A stretch of DNA of 64,000 nucleotides from Flavobacteriales bacterium. Lineage in GTDB: Bacteria; Bacteroidota; Bacteroidia; NS11-12g; UBA9320. The notes under the pieces were generated by a model. It worked only from the letters and a program-made list of their open reading frames with translations, made no database searches and was not told where the DNA came from. Shown here piece by piece: positions 26,065 through 34,810 of this stretch; the first letter of the stretch is position 1; the number at the start of each line of letters is the position of its first letter. Position numbers and translations under genes: made by a program. The stretch spans positions 124,001 through 188,000 of the forward strand of contig JACJZW010000005.1 in the NCBI GenBank assembly GCA_020635355.1. Direction: 5' to 3'.

Positions 26065-28857
26065 ATGGCTGAAAAAACATATAGAATCTCGAAAGTTGCG
26101 ACTGAGCTTAACGTCAGTTGGAAGAGTTTGATTGAGCATCTCAATGATAGCGGCTTCCAGGTGGATGTTAAGCCTACGGTTAAAATCGGTCAGGATATGT
26201 ATGACGTCCTCGAGCAAAAATTCCGGTCTGACAAGCAGGCGAAGGAGGAATCTCAGGCGCTTGAAATTCATATCCGTCGCCAGGATGAAACCCTGGTAGC
26301 CGATCGCAAAACTCCGAAGAAGAAGAAAAAAGACTCCATGAGTGATGTAGTCCTGATCAAGGACACGGGCCTCACCATGAAGAGTCAGGAAACAACACCT
26401 GCAGAACCACCTAAGCAGGAAACCCCACCACCTCCTCCACCAAAAGTAGAGGAGAAAAAAGTGGTTGAAGTGGTTGAAGAAAAACCCGCTGAACCAGTTA
26501 AAGAGGAGAAAAAACAAGATCTCCCTGGTTTGAAGGTGTTGGGCAAGATTGAGCTGGATAAGCCTAAGCCGGAACCGAAGCCTAAGGTGGAAGAAAAGGC
26601 GCCTGAAAAACCGGCCGAAACCAAAGCACCGGAACCGGAGAAAAAGGTGGAAACACCTGCCGCCGAAAAAACTGAAAAACCGGTAGCTAAAGAAAAACCC
26701 GCTGATCAACCTCCGGTGGAAGAGGTGAAGGTAATCAGACCTCAATACGAGAAACTGGATGGACTTACCATCAAGGGTAAGATTCAACTCCCCGATCCTC
26801 CGAAAAAGAAGAAACCCGTTGCCAGCAGTGAAGGCAAACCGGAAGATAATCTTCGTAAAAAGCGCAAGCGTACTACCAAAGGTGATGCCCCAGTTAGAGG
26901 TGGTCGTCGAGGCGGACGCGAGGAAGTGAAGGAGGAAATCACTGAAAAGGAAATCCAGGATAAGATTAAAGCCACGTTGGCCAAACTTGGCGGACAAAAA
27001 GGCGGTGGAAAATCCGGCAATCAACGTCAGAAACTTCGTCGTCAACGTCGGGAAGATCACAAAACCATCCGGGAGGAAGAACAACTCCAGAAGGAGAAGG
27101 AAAGCATGGTGCTCAAAGTAACAGAATTTGTTACCGCCAACGAGCTATCCGTCCTGATGGATGTTTCGGTAAATGAAATTATTACCGCCTGTTTCTCCTT
27201 GGGTATGATGGTTTCCATCAACCAACGTCTGGATGCGGAAACCATTCAGATTGTGGCGGAAGAATTTGGCTACACGGTTCAATTCGTTGATGCTGAAGAG
27301 CAGGTAGAATTTGAGGAGGAACCGGATGATCCGGCCGATTTGGAGGAACGATGGCCTATTGTAACCGTAATGGGTCACGTAGACCACGGTAAAACATCGT
27401 TGCTGGATTATATCCGTAATGCCAACGTAATTGCGGGCGAAGCCGGGGGTATCACCCAGCACGTTGCGGCGTACGAGGTACAACTCAAGAACAAGAAGAA
27501 AATAACCTTCGTGGATACACCGGGTCACGAGGCCTTTACGGCAATGCGTGCTCGGGGTGCCAAGGTAACCGACGTAGCCATTATTGTGATTGCGGCGGAC
27601 GACAATGTGATGCCACAAACCAAGGAGGCCATCAGCCACGCTCAGGCAGCCGGTGTACCTATTGTGTTTGCCATCAACAAGATTGACCGTGAAAACGCCA
27701 ATCCGGATAAAATCCGTGAAGAACTCTCGGCTATGAACATCCTCGTTGAAGAATGGGGTGGAAGCTTCCAGGCTCAGGAAATCTCGGCCAAAAAAGGATC
27801 CAACATTGATGAGCTTCTCGACAAGGTATTGCTGGAAGCCGAAATGTTGGAACTGAAAGCCAATCCGGACAAACGCGCCAAGGGTACGGTTATGGAAGCA
27901 CAGCTCGATAAAGGTCGGGGTGTACTGGCATCGATCCTCGTTCAGGAAGGAACCCTGTCTGTTGGAGATGCCCTGGTAGCCGGACATCACTTCTGTAGGG
28001 TTCGGGCCATGTTCAATGAACGGATGCAACCGGTGAAAACGGCCGGTCCATCCACTCCGGTGAACATTCTTGGATTTACCTCTGCTCCAACGGCGGGAGA
28101 TGTATTCCAGGTATTTGAATCGGAACAGGATGCAAAGGATATTGCCAACCGTCGTGCTCAATTGCAGCGTGAACAAGGTATTCGGGCAACAAAACACCTT
28201 ACTCTGGACGACATTGGCCGACGATTGGCCATTGGAAACTTCAAGGAATTGAAGGTGATTGTGAAGGCAGACGTGGATGGATCATCCGAAGCCCTCTCCG
28301 ATTCGTTGATCAAACTGTCTACCGAAGAAATTCAGGTAAATGTGATTCACAAATCTGTGGGTGCCATCACGGAATCCGACGTATTGCTCGCCAGTGCATC
28401 GGATGCCATCATCATAGGTTTCCAGGTTCGTCCGGTTACATCGGCCAAAAAACTGGCAGAACAGGAGGAAATCGACATCCGATTGTACTCCGTTATCTAT
28501 CAGGCCATCGATGAAATCAAGGCAGCCATGGAAGGCATGCTGGCTCCTGAATTTGAAGAGAAAATCACCGGTAATGCCGAAATCCGTGAAGTCTTCAAAA
28601 TCAGTAAAGTTGGTGCGGTTGCCGGCTGTATGATCACCGATGGTAAGATTGCCCGTGACAATAAGGTTCGCCTTATTCGTGATGGGGTGGTGGTGTACTC
28701 AGGTGAAATGGCCTCACTCAAACGCTTCAAGGATGATGTGAAGGAAGTTAACCGCGGATTTGAATGTGGTATTCAGATCAAAAATTACAACGATATCCGC
28801 GAAGGCGACATCATTGAGTGCTACGAGGAGATTGAGGTGAAACGCAAACTGAAGTAA
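26065..28857 (+). CDS. infB: translation initiation factor IF-2
   Basis: 930 residues. A long Lys/Glu/Pro/Ala-rich N-terminal region (about 80-330) with an IF2N-like module at the start (RISKVATELNVSWKSLIEHL) and a second before the GTPase. The G domain starts near residue 435 with GHVDHGKTS; DTPGHEAF and NKID follow, then domains II, III and the C-terminal fMet-tRNA-binding domain. It is separated from nusA by 140 bp, longer than the usual gap, in which I see no clear promoter or terminator. Antisense frames over the low-complexity N-terminal part are composition artefacts. Confidence 0.97.
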   Translation: MAEKTYRISKVATELNVSWKSLIEHLNDSGFQVDVKPTVKIGQDMYDVLEQKFRSDKQAKEESQALEIHIRRQDETLVADRKTPKKKKKDSMSDVVLIKDTGLTMKSQETTPAEPPKQETPPPPPPKVEEKKVVEVVEEKPAEPVKEEKKQDLPGLKVLGKIELDKPKPEPKPKVEEKAPEKPAETKAPEPEKKVETPAAEKTEKPVAKEKPADQPPVEEVKVIRPQYEKLDGLTIKGKIQLPDPPKKKKPVASSEGKPEDNLRKKRKRTTKGDAPVRGGRRGGREEVKEEITEKEIQDKIKATLAKLGGQKGGGKSGNQRQKLRRQRREDHKTIREEEQLQKEKESMVLKVTEFVTANELSVLMDVSVNEIITACFSLGMMVSINQRLDAETIQIVAEEFGYTVQFVDAEEQVEFEEEPDDPADLEERWPIVTVMGHVDHGKTSLLDYIRNANVIAGEAGGITQHVAAYEVQLKNKKKITFVDTPGHEAFTAMRARGAKVTDVAIIVIAADDNVMPQTKEAISHAQAAGVPIVFAINKIDRENANPDKIREELSAMNILVEEWGGSFQAQEISAKKGSNIDELLDKVLLEAEMLELKANPDKRAKGTVMEAQLDKGRGVLASILVQEGTLSVGDALVAGHHFCRVRAMFNERMQPVKTAGPSTPVNILGFTSAPTAGDVFQVFESEQDAKDIANRRAQLQREQGIRATKHLTLDDIGRRLAIGNFKELKVIVKADVDGSSEALSDSLIKLSTEEIQVNVIHKSVGAITESDVLLASASDAIIIGFQVRPVTSAKKLAEQEEIDIRLYSVIYQAIDEIKAAMEGMLAPEFEEKITGNAEIREVFKISKVGAVAGCMITDGKIARDNKVRLIRDGVVVYSGEMASLKRFKDDVKEVNRGFECGIQIKNYNDIREGDIIECYEEIEVKRKLK

Positions 28858-28932
28858 GCGTCACCCGCCCAATCCGCTATCTGTCTGACTGTTTTTTGTC
28901 GTAACTTGGCGCTGGATTAAGCGTCACATTCT

Positions 28933-29937
28933 ATGAGAAAAGCACGCATTGCCGGCCTGGGATTTTATGTGCCGGAAAACGTTGTCACCAATCAGGATCT
29001 CACCTCGTTCATGGACACGTCCGATGAATGGATTCGTGAACGAACCGGAATCGAAGAACGTCGCTGGGTAGTTCCCGGTGAGGATACTACCTCCGGTATG
29101 GGTGTAAAAGCAGCCCGGATGGCTATCGAAAATGCCGGGTTGGAAGCCTCCGACATCGACTTTATCATCTTTGCAACACTTAGCCCGGATTACTATTTCC
29201 CGGGACCGGGTGTGCAGGTTCAGGAAGCTCTGGGAATAGATACCATCGGTGCCCTGGATGTCCGGAATCAATGTTCCGGATTTGTGTATGCCCTGAGCGT
29301 TGCCGATCAATACATCAAAACCGGAATGTATAACAACATTCTGGTGATTGGATCGGAATATCACAGCGGTGGGCTGGAAAAAACCACCCGCGGAAGAGGC
29401 GTTACCGTAATCTTTGGTGATGGTGCCGGTGCGGCGGTTGTGACAGCATCCGATGATGCCAATCGCGGCATTTTATCGACTCATTTACACAGCGAAGGAA
29501 AGAATGCCACGGAGCTTGCCTTGATTGGCCCCGCCACGTCCCGTTGGGTGGATCAAATCATCGCTGATCACAGTGAGGAGGACACCTCCTTCTATCCGTA
29601 TATGAATGGAAATTACGTATTCAAACACGCTGTTACCCGGTTTCCGGAAGTCATTATGGAAGCCCTTATGGCCAATAATCTCACTCCGGCAGATATTGAC
29701 CTGCTGGTTCCACATCAAGCCAATTTGCGTATTGCCCAGTTTGTTCAACGCACCATGAAATTGCGGGACGATCAGGTGTTTAATAACATCATGAAATACG
29801 GCAACACCACTGCAGCGTCTGTGCCCATTGCCTTAACGGAGGCGTTTCAGCAAGGACGGGTAAAACCCGGAGATCTCATTTGTTTGGCTGCATTTGGTAG
29901 CGGTTTCACCTGGGCTAGTGCATTGATTCGTTGGTAG
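28933..29937 (+). CDS. fabH: beta-ketoacyl-ACP synthase III
   Basis: 334 residues. It condenses an acyl-CoA with malonyl-ACP to start fatty acid synthesis. Catalytic triad: Cys114 (RNQCSGF), His261 (PHQANLRI) and Asn291 (KYGNTTAAS). The protein is close to the FabH length and layout, but several Bacteroidota carry FabH paralogues for secondary pathways, so primary FabH identity is not certain. The stop is directly followed by the mscS ATG. Confidence 0.88.
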   Translation: MRKARIAGLGFYVPENVVTNQDLTSFMDTSDEWIRERTGIEERRWVVPGEDTTSGMGVKAARMAIENAGLEASDIDFIIFATLSPDYYFPGPGVQVQEALGIDTIGALDVRNQCSGFVYALSVADQYIKTGMYNNILVIGSEYHSGGLEKTTRGRGVTVIFGDGAGAAVVTASDDANRGILSTHLHSEGKNATELALIGPATSRWVDQIIADHSEEDTSFYPYMNGNYVFKHAVTRFPEVIMEALMANNLTPADIDLLVPHQANLRIAQFVQRTMKLRDDQVFNNIMKYGNTTAASVPIALTEAFQQGRVKPGDLICLAAFGSGFTWASALIRW

Positions 29938-30849
29938 ATGAACTGGGATCACGAACTCTTTTTAGATATACGAACCAAGGACATTGTAGTGATCATCAGC
30001 ATTTTGCTGGTGTCTATTGTATCCGTGCGTTTTCTGCGCTTTGCCATCCGCCGATATTACAAACGGATCAGTCTTCAGGATGAAGAGCGTGTAACCAGCT
30101 TAAAATTCATCAGCAACATCATGTCGTTGCTGGTGTATGGGGTTGCCGCCATCATCATCGTCTATAACATCCCACCATTGAAAAAAGTGGGGCTTTCCCT
30201 TTTTGCCAGTGCGGGTATCTTAGCCGCCATACTGGGTTTTGCGTCACAGGCAGCCATCAGTAATATCATCGGAGGTATCTTCATCGTCCTGTTTAAGCCG
30301 TTTCGGGTAGGCGATTTTGTTAAAATTTCCGATCAGTATCAAGGGGTGGTAGAAGATGTTACCATGCGTCATACCGTGATTCGAAGCTTTGAAAACCGAC
30401 GAATCATAATTCCTAATTCCATCGTGAATTCAGAGACCATTGTGAACAGCTCCATCATTGAAGATAAGGTTTGTAACTTCATCGAGTTTGATATTGCGTA
30501 TGATGCCGATATCGACAAAGCCAGAAAGATCATTCAGGATATAGCTGAAAAACATCCGCTTTGCATTGATAACCGAACGGAAGATGACCTGATCAAAGGC
30601 TACCGAAAAGTTCGAATCCGGGTCACCAATCTGGGCGACTTCAGTGTCACACTGCGGGCATACGTTTGGACCGATAACTACGATTATGGTTTTGACCTCA
30701 AGTTTGAGATGCTTGAAAAGGTGAAAAAAGAGTTTGATCGTCAAGGCGTGGAAATTCCATTCCCGTATCGCACCATTGTGTACAAATCGGACTTAAGCAA
30801 ATCCGCCAACCCCACACAGGATGATAAAGCCGACGAAAAAAACAAGTAA
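29938..30849 (+). CDS. mscS: MscS family small-conductance mechanosensitive channel
   Basis: 303 residues. Three hydrophobic segments; the pore helix region KVGLSLFASAGILAAILGFA then SQAAISNIIGGIF (about residues 82-115) and the beta-domain motif FKPFRVGDFVKI with RNT-type MRHTVIRSFENRRIIIPNS are diagnostic. It opens under hypo-osmotic membrane tension. Abuts fabH (no gap) and overlaps the retropepsin-like gene by 29 nt. Confidence 0.93.
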   Translation: MNWDHELFLDIRTKDIVVIISILLVSIVSVRFLRFAIRRYYKRISLQDEERVTSLKFISNIMSLLVYGVAAIIIVYNIPPLKKVGLSLFASAGILAAILGFASQAAISNIIGGIFIVLFKPFRVGDFVKISDQYQGVVEDVTMRHTVIRSFENRRIIIPNSIVNSETIVNSSIIEDKVCNFIEFDIAYDADIDKARKIIQDIAEKHPLCIDNRTEDDLIKGYRKVRIRVTNLGDFSVTLRAYVWTDNYDYGFDLKFEMLEKVKKEFDRQGVEIPFPYRTIVYKSDLSKSANPTQDDKADEKNK

Positions 30850-31297
30850 GAAAAAGGTCCTTAAAACCATCGGCACTACCGATGTGATTGACCTGCCGGA
30901 AGTTGGGATTTTTGATGTTCCGTGTAAAATTGACACTGGTGCCGACACCTCCGCCATTCATTGTGACGAGGTGTTAGTGCGTGAAATCGGCGGCAAGCGA
31001 ATCCTTTATTTCAAGTTGCTGGATATCAATCACCCGCTGTATACTGGTCAGGAATTGTGCACCGATCGATTCAAGGAAAAAAAGGTGAAGAGCTCGTTTG
31101 GGAAGGTGGCTGACCGATTTCAGGTTCGATTGAAAGTTCAGATTTACGGCAAAAAGTACCTCACCAATTTCAACCTTTCACAACGTCCGGAAATGAATTA
31201 CCCCATTCTGTTGGGCAAACGGTTTTTAAAGAATCGATTTGTGGTGGACGTAGCGCAAAAAGACCTCAACGTCGCTTTCAAGAAGAACTTGGACTGA
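30821..31297 (+). CDS. retropepsin-like aspartic protease (PF05618 'zinc protease'/RimB-like)
   Basis: 158 residues from ATG 30821, within the end of mscS. After a Lys-rich start it has VIDLPEVGIFDVPCKIDTGADTSA, the pepsin-type D-T-G-A-D-T active site near residue 47, then RFQVRLKVQIYGK and PILLGKRFLKNRFVVDV, the flap and hydrophobic closing strands of the family. Members are often next to rimK and one cleaves poly-glutamate tails; no rimK is seen in this window. Both termini look complete. Confidence 0.8.
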   Translation: MIKPTKKTSKKKVLKTIGTTDVIDLPEVGIFDVPCKIDTGADTSAIHCDEVLVREIGGKRILYFKLLDINHPLYTGQELCTDRFKEKKVKSSFGKVADRFQVRLKVQIYGKKYLTNFNLSQRPEMNYPILLGKRFLKNRFVVDVAQKDLNVAFKKNLD

Positions 31298-31366
31298 GTT
31301 CACTTCAAGTCATTTTTGTGTAAGGTATTAAGTATCAAAATGTTATTCCATACTGGTTAGCTGGTG

Positions 31367-31398
31367 TTTGCAAAAGTGAAATTTTGAGCCTACTTTTT
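31367..31398 (+). promoter_or_regulatory. candidate promoter of the ECF sigma operon
   Basis: TTTG (31367-31370), a 20-nt spacer and TACTTTTT (31391-31398), seven of eight positions matching TAnnTTTG. The GTG start of the sigma gene follows 24 nt after the box. Confidence 0.55.
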
Positions 31399-31421
31399 CC
31401 AAACATCTAAAGGTAGTAGTA

Positions 31422-31976
31422 GTGGCAGAATCCGGAAAATCACTCGATGAAGAACTGATCGTTCAGCTGCGTGCCGGCAATATTTCAGCGATGAAAGACA
31501 TCTATCATCGCCATTATGGTATGGTCAACAAATTGGTGACCACCAGTGGAGGTGCAGAAGAAGACGCCGATCAAATTTTTGAAGAATCCATGTACGTCCT
31601 GTACAGTGCTATCCGGCATCCGGAATATCGCAGCAACGCGAAGTTGAAGATCGTGTTGTATTCCATTGCCCGAAGCCTGTGGATTTCGGAACAACGCCGC
31701 CGGGGTAAATCTCCCAAGCGGGTTAAAAATTACGAACGGTATGTGAAGGTTGATATCAGTTCCCACATTGATCTTCTCAAGGCCAAAGGGGATGGATTTG
31801 ACAAGATTCAACGCTCGTTCCGCATTCTGGGAGAAGCCTGTCAGGATGTGTTGTCTGAATTCTATTTTCATCGGAAACCAGTGGATCAAATTGCAGCGGA
31901 AACGAGTAAAACCGTTGACGATGTTCGAACACAGAAGTACCGATGTATGCAACACCTTAAACGAATGATTGGATGA
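31422..31976 (+). CDS. ECF-type RNA polymerase sigma factor
   Basis: 184 residues, GTG start. Region 2: LRAGNISAMKDIYHRHYGMV and the SNAKLKIVLYSIARSLWISE helix that contacts the -10 element. Region 4: LSEFYFHRKPVDQIAAETSK then TVDDVRTQKYRCMQHLK, a helix-turn-helix. The linker is short as in ECF sigmas. ATGA overlap with the next gene supports a sigma/anti-sigma pair. Confidence 0.85.
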   Translation: MAESGKSLDEELIVQLRAGNISAMKDIYHRHYGMVNKLVTTSGGAEEDADQIFEESMYVLYSAIRHPEYRSNAKLKIVLYSIARSLWISEQRRRGKSPKRVKNYERYVKVDISSHIDLLKAKGDGFDKIQRSFRILGEACQDVLSEFYFHRKPVDQIAAETSKTVDDVRTQKYRCMQHLKRMIG

Positions 31977-32419
31977 TCCGGATAGACGACATTGAATTAA
32001 TTGACCGGTTCATTCATGAAGAACTGAGTCCGCTCGAAAAAAAGAACTTTGAGCAACGCGTTCGCGACGATCGCGAATTCAGCAAGGAAGTTCGCAAGCA
32101 TATTGAAGCCATCCGCACCGTGCGATCATACTCTTCCATCCGATTCATGGAAACGTTGGAGCAACAGATGCCGGATTGGAAATCCGGAGGGTATAAAAGC
32201 TATTCCCCATCCATTGACACCACGAAGATTATGCTACGGATTTTTATCCCGGCGCTTATTCTGGGTATCAGTTATGGCATTTTTAAAATCGTTCAGCCGT
32301 CGGAACATCAACCTCCGGCCAAACATGAACAAACCGTTCAACCAACGGAGGATACCAACTCAACTGAACCAGCCATAACCCCGGGTGATTCATCTGTTGG
32401 TAAGGATTCTACCCAGTAA
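31973..32419 (+). CDS. putative single-pass anti-sigma factor
   Basis: 148 residues overlapping the sigma gene by 4 nt. The N-terminal helical part (IDRFIHEELSPLEKKNFEQR then VRDDREFSKEVRKH) matches the layout of small Bacteroidota anti-sigma proteins. A transmembrane segment IFIPALILGISYGIF sits near residues 89-103, with a Pro/Thr/Glu-rich extracytoplasmic tail. No zinc-binding His/Cys motif is present. Identification rests on position and topology. Confidence 0.6.
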   Translation: MIRIDDIELIDRFIHEELSPLEKKNFEQRVRDDREFSKEVRKHIEAIRTVRSYSSIRFMETLEQQMPDWKSGGYKSYSPSIDTTKIMLRIFIPALILGISYGIFKIVQPSEHQPPAKHEQTVQPTEDTNSTEPAITPGDSSVGKDSTQ

Positions 32420-32424
32420 TTTTG
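32417..32424 (+). promoter_or_regulatory. TAnnTTTG box 4 nt before the ATG at 32429
   Basis: TAATTTTG begins at the TAA stop of the anti-sigma gene and ends 4 nt (TGGG) before the start of the HEQIH gene. No matching -33 TTTG is found. Confidence 0.35.
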
Positions 32425-32428
32425 TGGG

Positions 32429-32764
32429 ATGCGCATTGTTGTCGCTTCTCGTTTTTTCAAGACCTTCATCCACCCTACGTATCGGGCCTTTGCCTTTTAC
32501 CCATGGGTGTTTGTGCGTTCGGCAGATTTATCGTCCAATAGTCAGATCGTTCGTCATGAACAAATCCACCTCGCCCAACAGCGCGAGCTGGGTATCGTCC
32601 TGTTTTATCCGATTTATGTGATGGAGTTCCTTTTGCGTTTGATACAAACCAGACGAGGGTATACCGCGTATCGAACCATCAGTTTTGAGCGTGAAGCCTA
32701 CGGCCACGATCACGAACCGGATTATTTAAAGGAGCGCAAGTGGTGCGCCATGTGGCGCCGTTAA
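32429..32764 (+). CDS. small HExxH-type metallopeptidase-like protein
   Basis: 111 residues. RHEQIHLAQQ (about residues 42-51) gives an HEQIH zinc-binding motif, and the SFEREAYGHD segment about 40 residues later could supply the third ligand Glu, as in gluzincin-like minimal domains. A hydrophobic stretch LFYPIYVMEFLLRLI lies between. The family is common in Bacteroidota without assigned function. It follows the sigma/anti-sigma pair by 9 nt on the same strand, so it may be in the same regulon, and it overlaps the convergent M49-like gene by 4 nt. Confidence 0.6.
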   Translation: MRIVVASRFFKTFIHPTYRAFAFYPWVFVRSADLSSNSQIVRHEQIHLAQQRELGIVLFYPIYVMEFLLRLIQTRRGYTAYRTISFEREAYGHDHEPDYLKERKWCAMWRR

Positions 32765-34443
32765 GGGTTGAGACCCAAAACCGCGGTACCCTGTTCAAAT
32801 ACCACGTCCACCGGAATTCCTTTTTCCTCCAGTCGGTTAAGATCTGCCTGAAGATCCGCCTTGATCATGCCCTTATCGGCCATCAACGCCTGAACTCCGG
32901 CCTTATCGCCATCGCCCTGAAGCTTGAGAATTAAGGCGGAGAGAGATTTTACCGCTTCAGCCATTTTTTCCGGATTCACTGTGAAGGTTCCATTTTCCGC
33001 ATTGCGAACAAAAGCGCCCTTCTCCTGGAAGTAATTGAACCGGACCATATTGGCTTTGCCGTGGGCGCTGGCGGCTCCAAACCGAACGCTGCGAAAGATC
33101 CCAGCCATAAAGGTGACATAGTTATCCATCAATTCGCCTTCGGTAAGCACATTCTTTTCGCGAAGCCAGGTAACCATGTATAAACCTAGGATATCCGCCT
33201 TGCCCTCTTCCAAAGGAGAAAATTCTTCCTGAAGTGCTGCCCGAACAGTAGGCCCCGCCAGGGTGTTCTTGATGCCCAACCCATGAGCAACCTCATGGAA
33301 CATGGTGTTTTCAAAAAAAGCATCAAAGGTCACATGGGTGCGTTGTGCGGGATCAATCAATACGTCGGATATCGGCAACATGATGTGATCAAATTTGGCT
33401 CGCATGGCGTTTTTGAGCTGCGACCGTCGGGTTCCGTACGTTGTTTGCAGGTATTCGTCATTGGGTAGATTTACCGCAATGGTTTTACTACCGGCATTGC
33501 AATCACCGGCGTAGTACACCACGTCATACGCATTGAGCTGAGACGAACTTCCGGGCGATTCCTTTTTGTACTGGTCTTCAACGGGCAGGGATTTTTGGAG
33601 ATCCGGTAGGTAGGAAATGTACTTTTCCAGGCGCTTACTCCAATCCACATCCTTCACCAACACATACGCTTCATAGGACGTGCGTGCATTATAGAGATGA
33701 TCTTCATAATTCTCGATGGGTCCAATGATGATGTCCAACGTATTGTCTTTCATACCCAACCAGGCAATGTCACTGGCATTGAACGAATCGGTTAATAGGG
33801 CCTGAGCACGCAATTCCAGATAACTCTTGAAGGAGGCATTTTCACATGCGGCAGCCGCATCGTTCAAGTGTTGGGCAGCGCGTTCCAGTTGATTCTTAAA
33901 GAATTGGTGATAGGGAATTTGGGTAAGCTTACCTTGTTCATCCCGTCGCACCATGGAATATTGTCCGCGTATGTCTACTCCCGAAGATTCCAACTCCTCC
34001 TTGGTTACATCGGCCGGATAAATATTAGCCCCCAACGGTTTATCGTCATAACCATCGATAAAGGACGTGTTGCCCTCCAGTCGGTCCCACGGACCATAGT
34101 TAACGTCAGCAAACCGCCGGAGATCATCATCCTTAATCGACGCCAGAAATTCCGCTGGTTCCCCGAAGGATTGCATCCAGAATAATTCGTTCATCACATC
34201 CGCCGCCTGAATCAAATGAGGAAGCATTTTTTTATCGGCCTCACTGAGTTTGGATAAATCCGTGGTGAGCTTCACCGAAACATAGGTGCTCATTTTGGAT
34301 GTGGAGTCGGTTTGTTCCAATTCGTTAGTGGTGGTCTTGCTCTCATTCGTACATGAGATTGAAAACAGGACAACCGAAGAAATCAGAATGGATAGTGTGA
34401 GATGGATGCGATGTTTCATAGGATTTCGAAAGTACGAAGTCAA
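32761..34443 (-). CDS. dipeptidyl-peptidase III-like (M49) zinc hydrolase lipoprotein
   Basis: 560 residues; lipoprotein signal ending SISC (about Cys21). Zinc site FHEVAHGLG around residue 393 and EEGKAD about 52 residues later correspond to the HExxGH and EECRAE motifs of M49. The HExxHG variant is the form seen in the DPP3-like branch fused to Nudix domains in plants. The mature protein would sit in the periplasm or on the outer membrane. Substrate not predictable from the sequence. Confidence 0.78.
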   Translation of the reverse strand: MTSYFRNPMKHRIHLTLSILISSVVLFSISCTNESKTTTNELEQTDSTSKMSTYVSVKLTTDLSKLSEADKKMLPHLIQAADVMNELFWMQSFGEPAEFLASIKDDDLRRFADVNYGPWDRLEGNTSFIDGYDDKPLGANIYPADVTKEELESSGVDIRGQYSMVRRDEQGKLTQIPYHQFFKNQLERAAQHLNDAAAACENASFKSYLELRAQALLTDSFNASDIAWLGMKDNTLDIIIGPIENYEDHLYNARTSYEAYVLVKDVDWSKRLEKYISYLPDLQKSLPVEDQYKKESPGSSSQLNAYDVVYYAGDCNAGSKTIAVNLPNDEYLQTTYGTRRSQLKNAMRAKFDHIMLPISDVLIDPAQRTHVTFDAFFENTMFHEVAHGLGIKNTLAGPTVRAALQEEFSPLEEGKADILGLYMVTWLREKNVLTEGELMDNYVTFMAGIFRSVRFGAASAHGKANMVRFNYFQEKGAFVRNAENGTFTVNPEKMAEAVKSLSALILKLQGDGDKAGVQALMADKGMIKADLQADLNRLEEKGIPVDVVFEQGTAVLGLNP

Positions 34444-34513
34444 AATAACATTCGTTTAAGGCACGGAGCAACAGGTTCGTTGGATTGATGCGTAATTTGC
34501 CGAAAACAACCAC

Positions 34514-34810
34514 ATGTTTGGATTAGATAAACTGAAGGATTTAAAGAAAAACGCGGAAGAGGTAAAGGCTCGCCTGGAGCGGATTGAGGTAACCGGTGTT
34601 GCGGGAAACGATCTGGTTAAGGTTCGTTGCAATGGTTCCCGAAAACTCACTCATTTGGAGATTCAGGACTCGGTTTTTCGTACGGCTGATAAAGATGTTT
34701 TAGAGCGGTTGATTTTGGAGGCCTCCAACGATGCCTTACATCAAGCTGAGAAATTAGCGGAAGCCGAAATGCGCGCCATCATGCCCAACATTCCCGGATT
34801 GGGCCTATGA
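34514..34810 (+). CDS. ybaB: YbaB/EbfC family nucleoid-associated protein
   Basis: 98 residues. FGLDKLKDLKKNAEEVKARL, then VTGVAGNDLVKVRCNGSRK with the characteristic hairpin, and a C-terminal helix LAEAEMRAIMPNIPGLGL. Dimeric DNA-binding protein. Its usual dnaX-recR neighbours are absent; here it overlaps the DUF3089 gene by ATGA. Confidence 0.9.
   Translation: MFGLDKLKDLKKNAEEVKARLERIEVTGVAGNDLVKVRCNGSRKLTHLEIQDSVFRTADKDVLERLILEASNDALHQAEKLAEAEMRAIMPNIPGLGL

Noticed and set aside
26035..27084. 349-codon antisense frame over infB, rich in Phe and Leu
   Set aside because: It is the reverse of a Lys/Glu-rich low-complexity N-terminal region of IF-2, which yields Phe/Leu-rich antisense sequence by composition.
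27145..28197. 350-codon antisense frame over the infB GTPase domain
   Set aside because: No homology pattern; the sense frame holds the conserved GTPase motifs.
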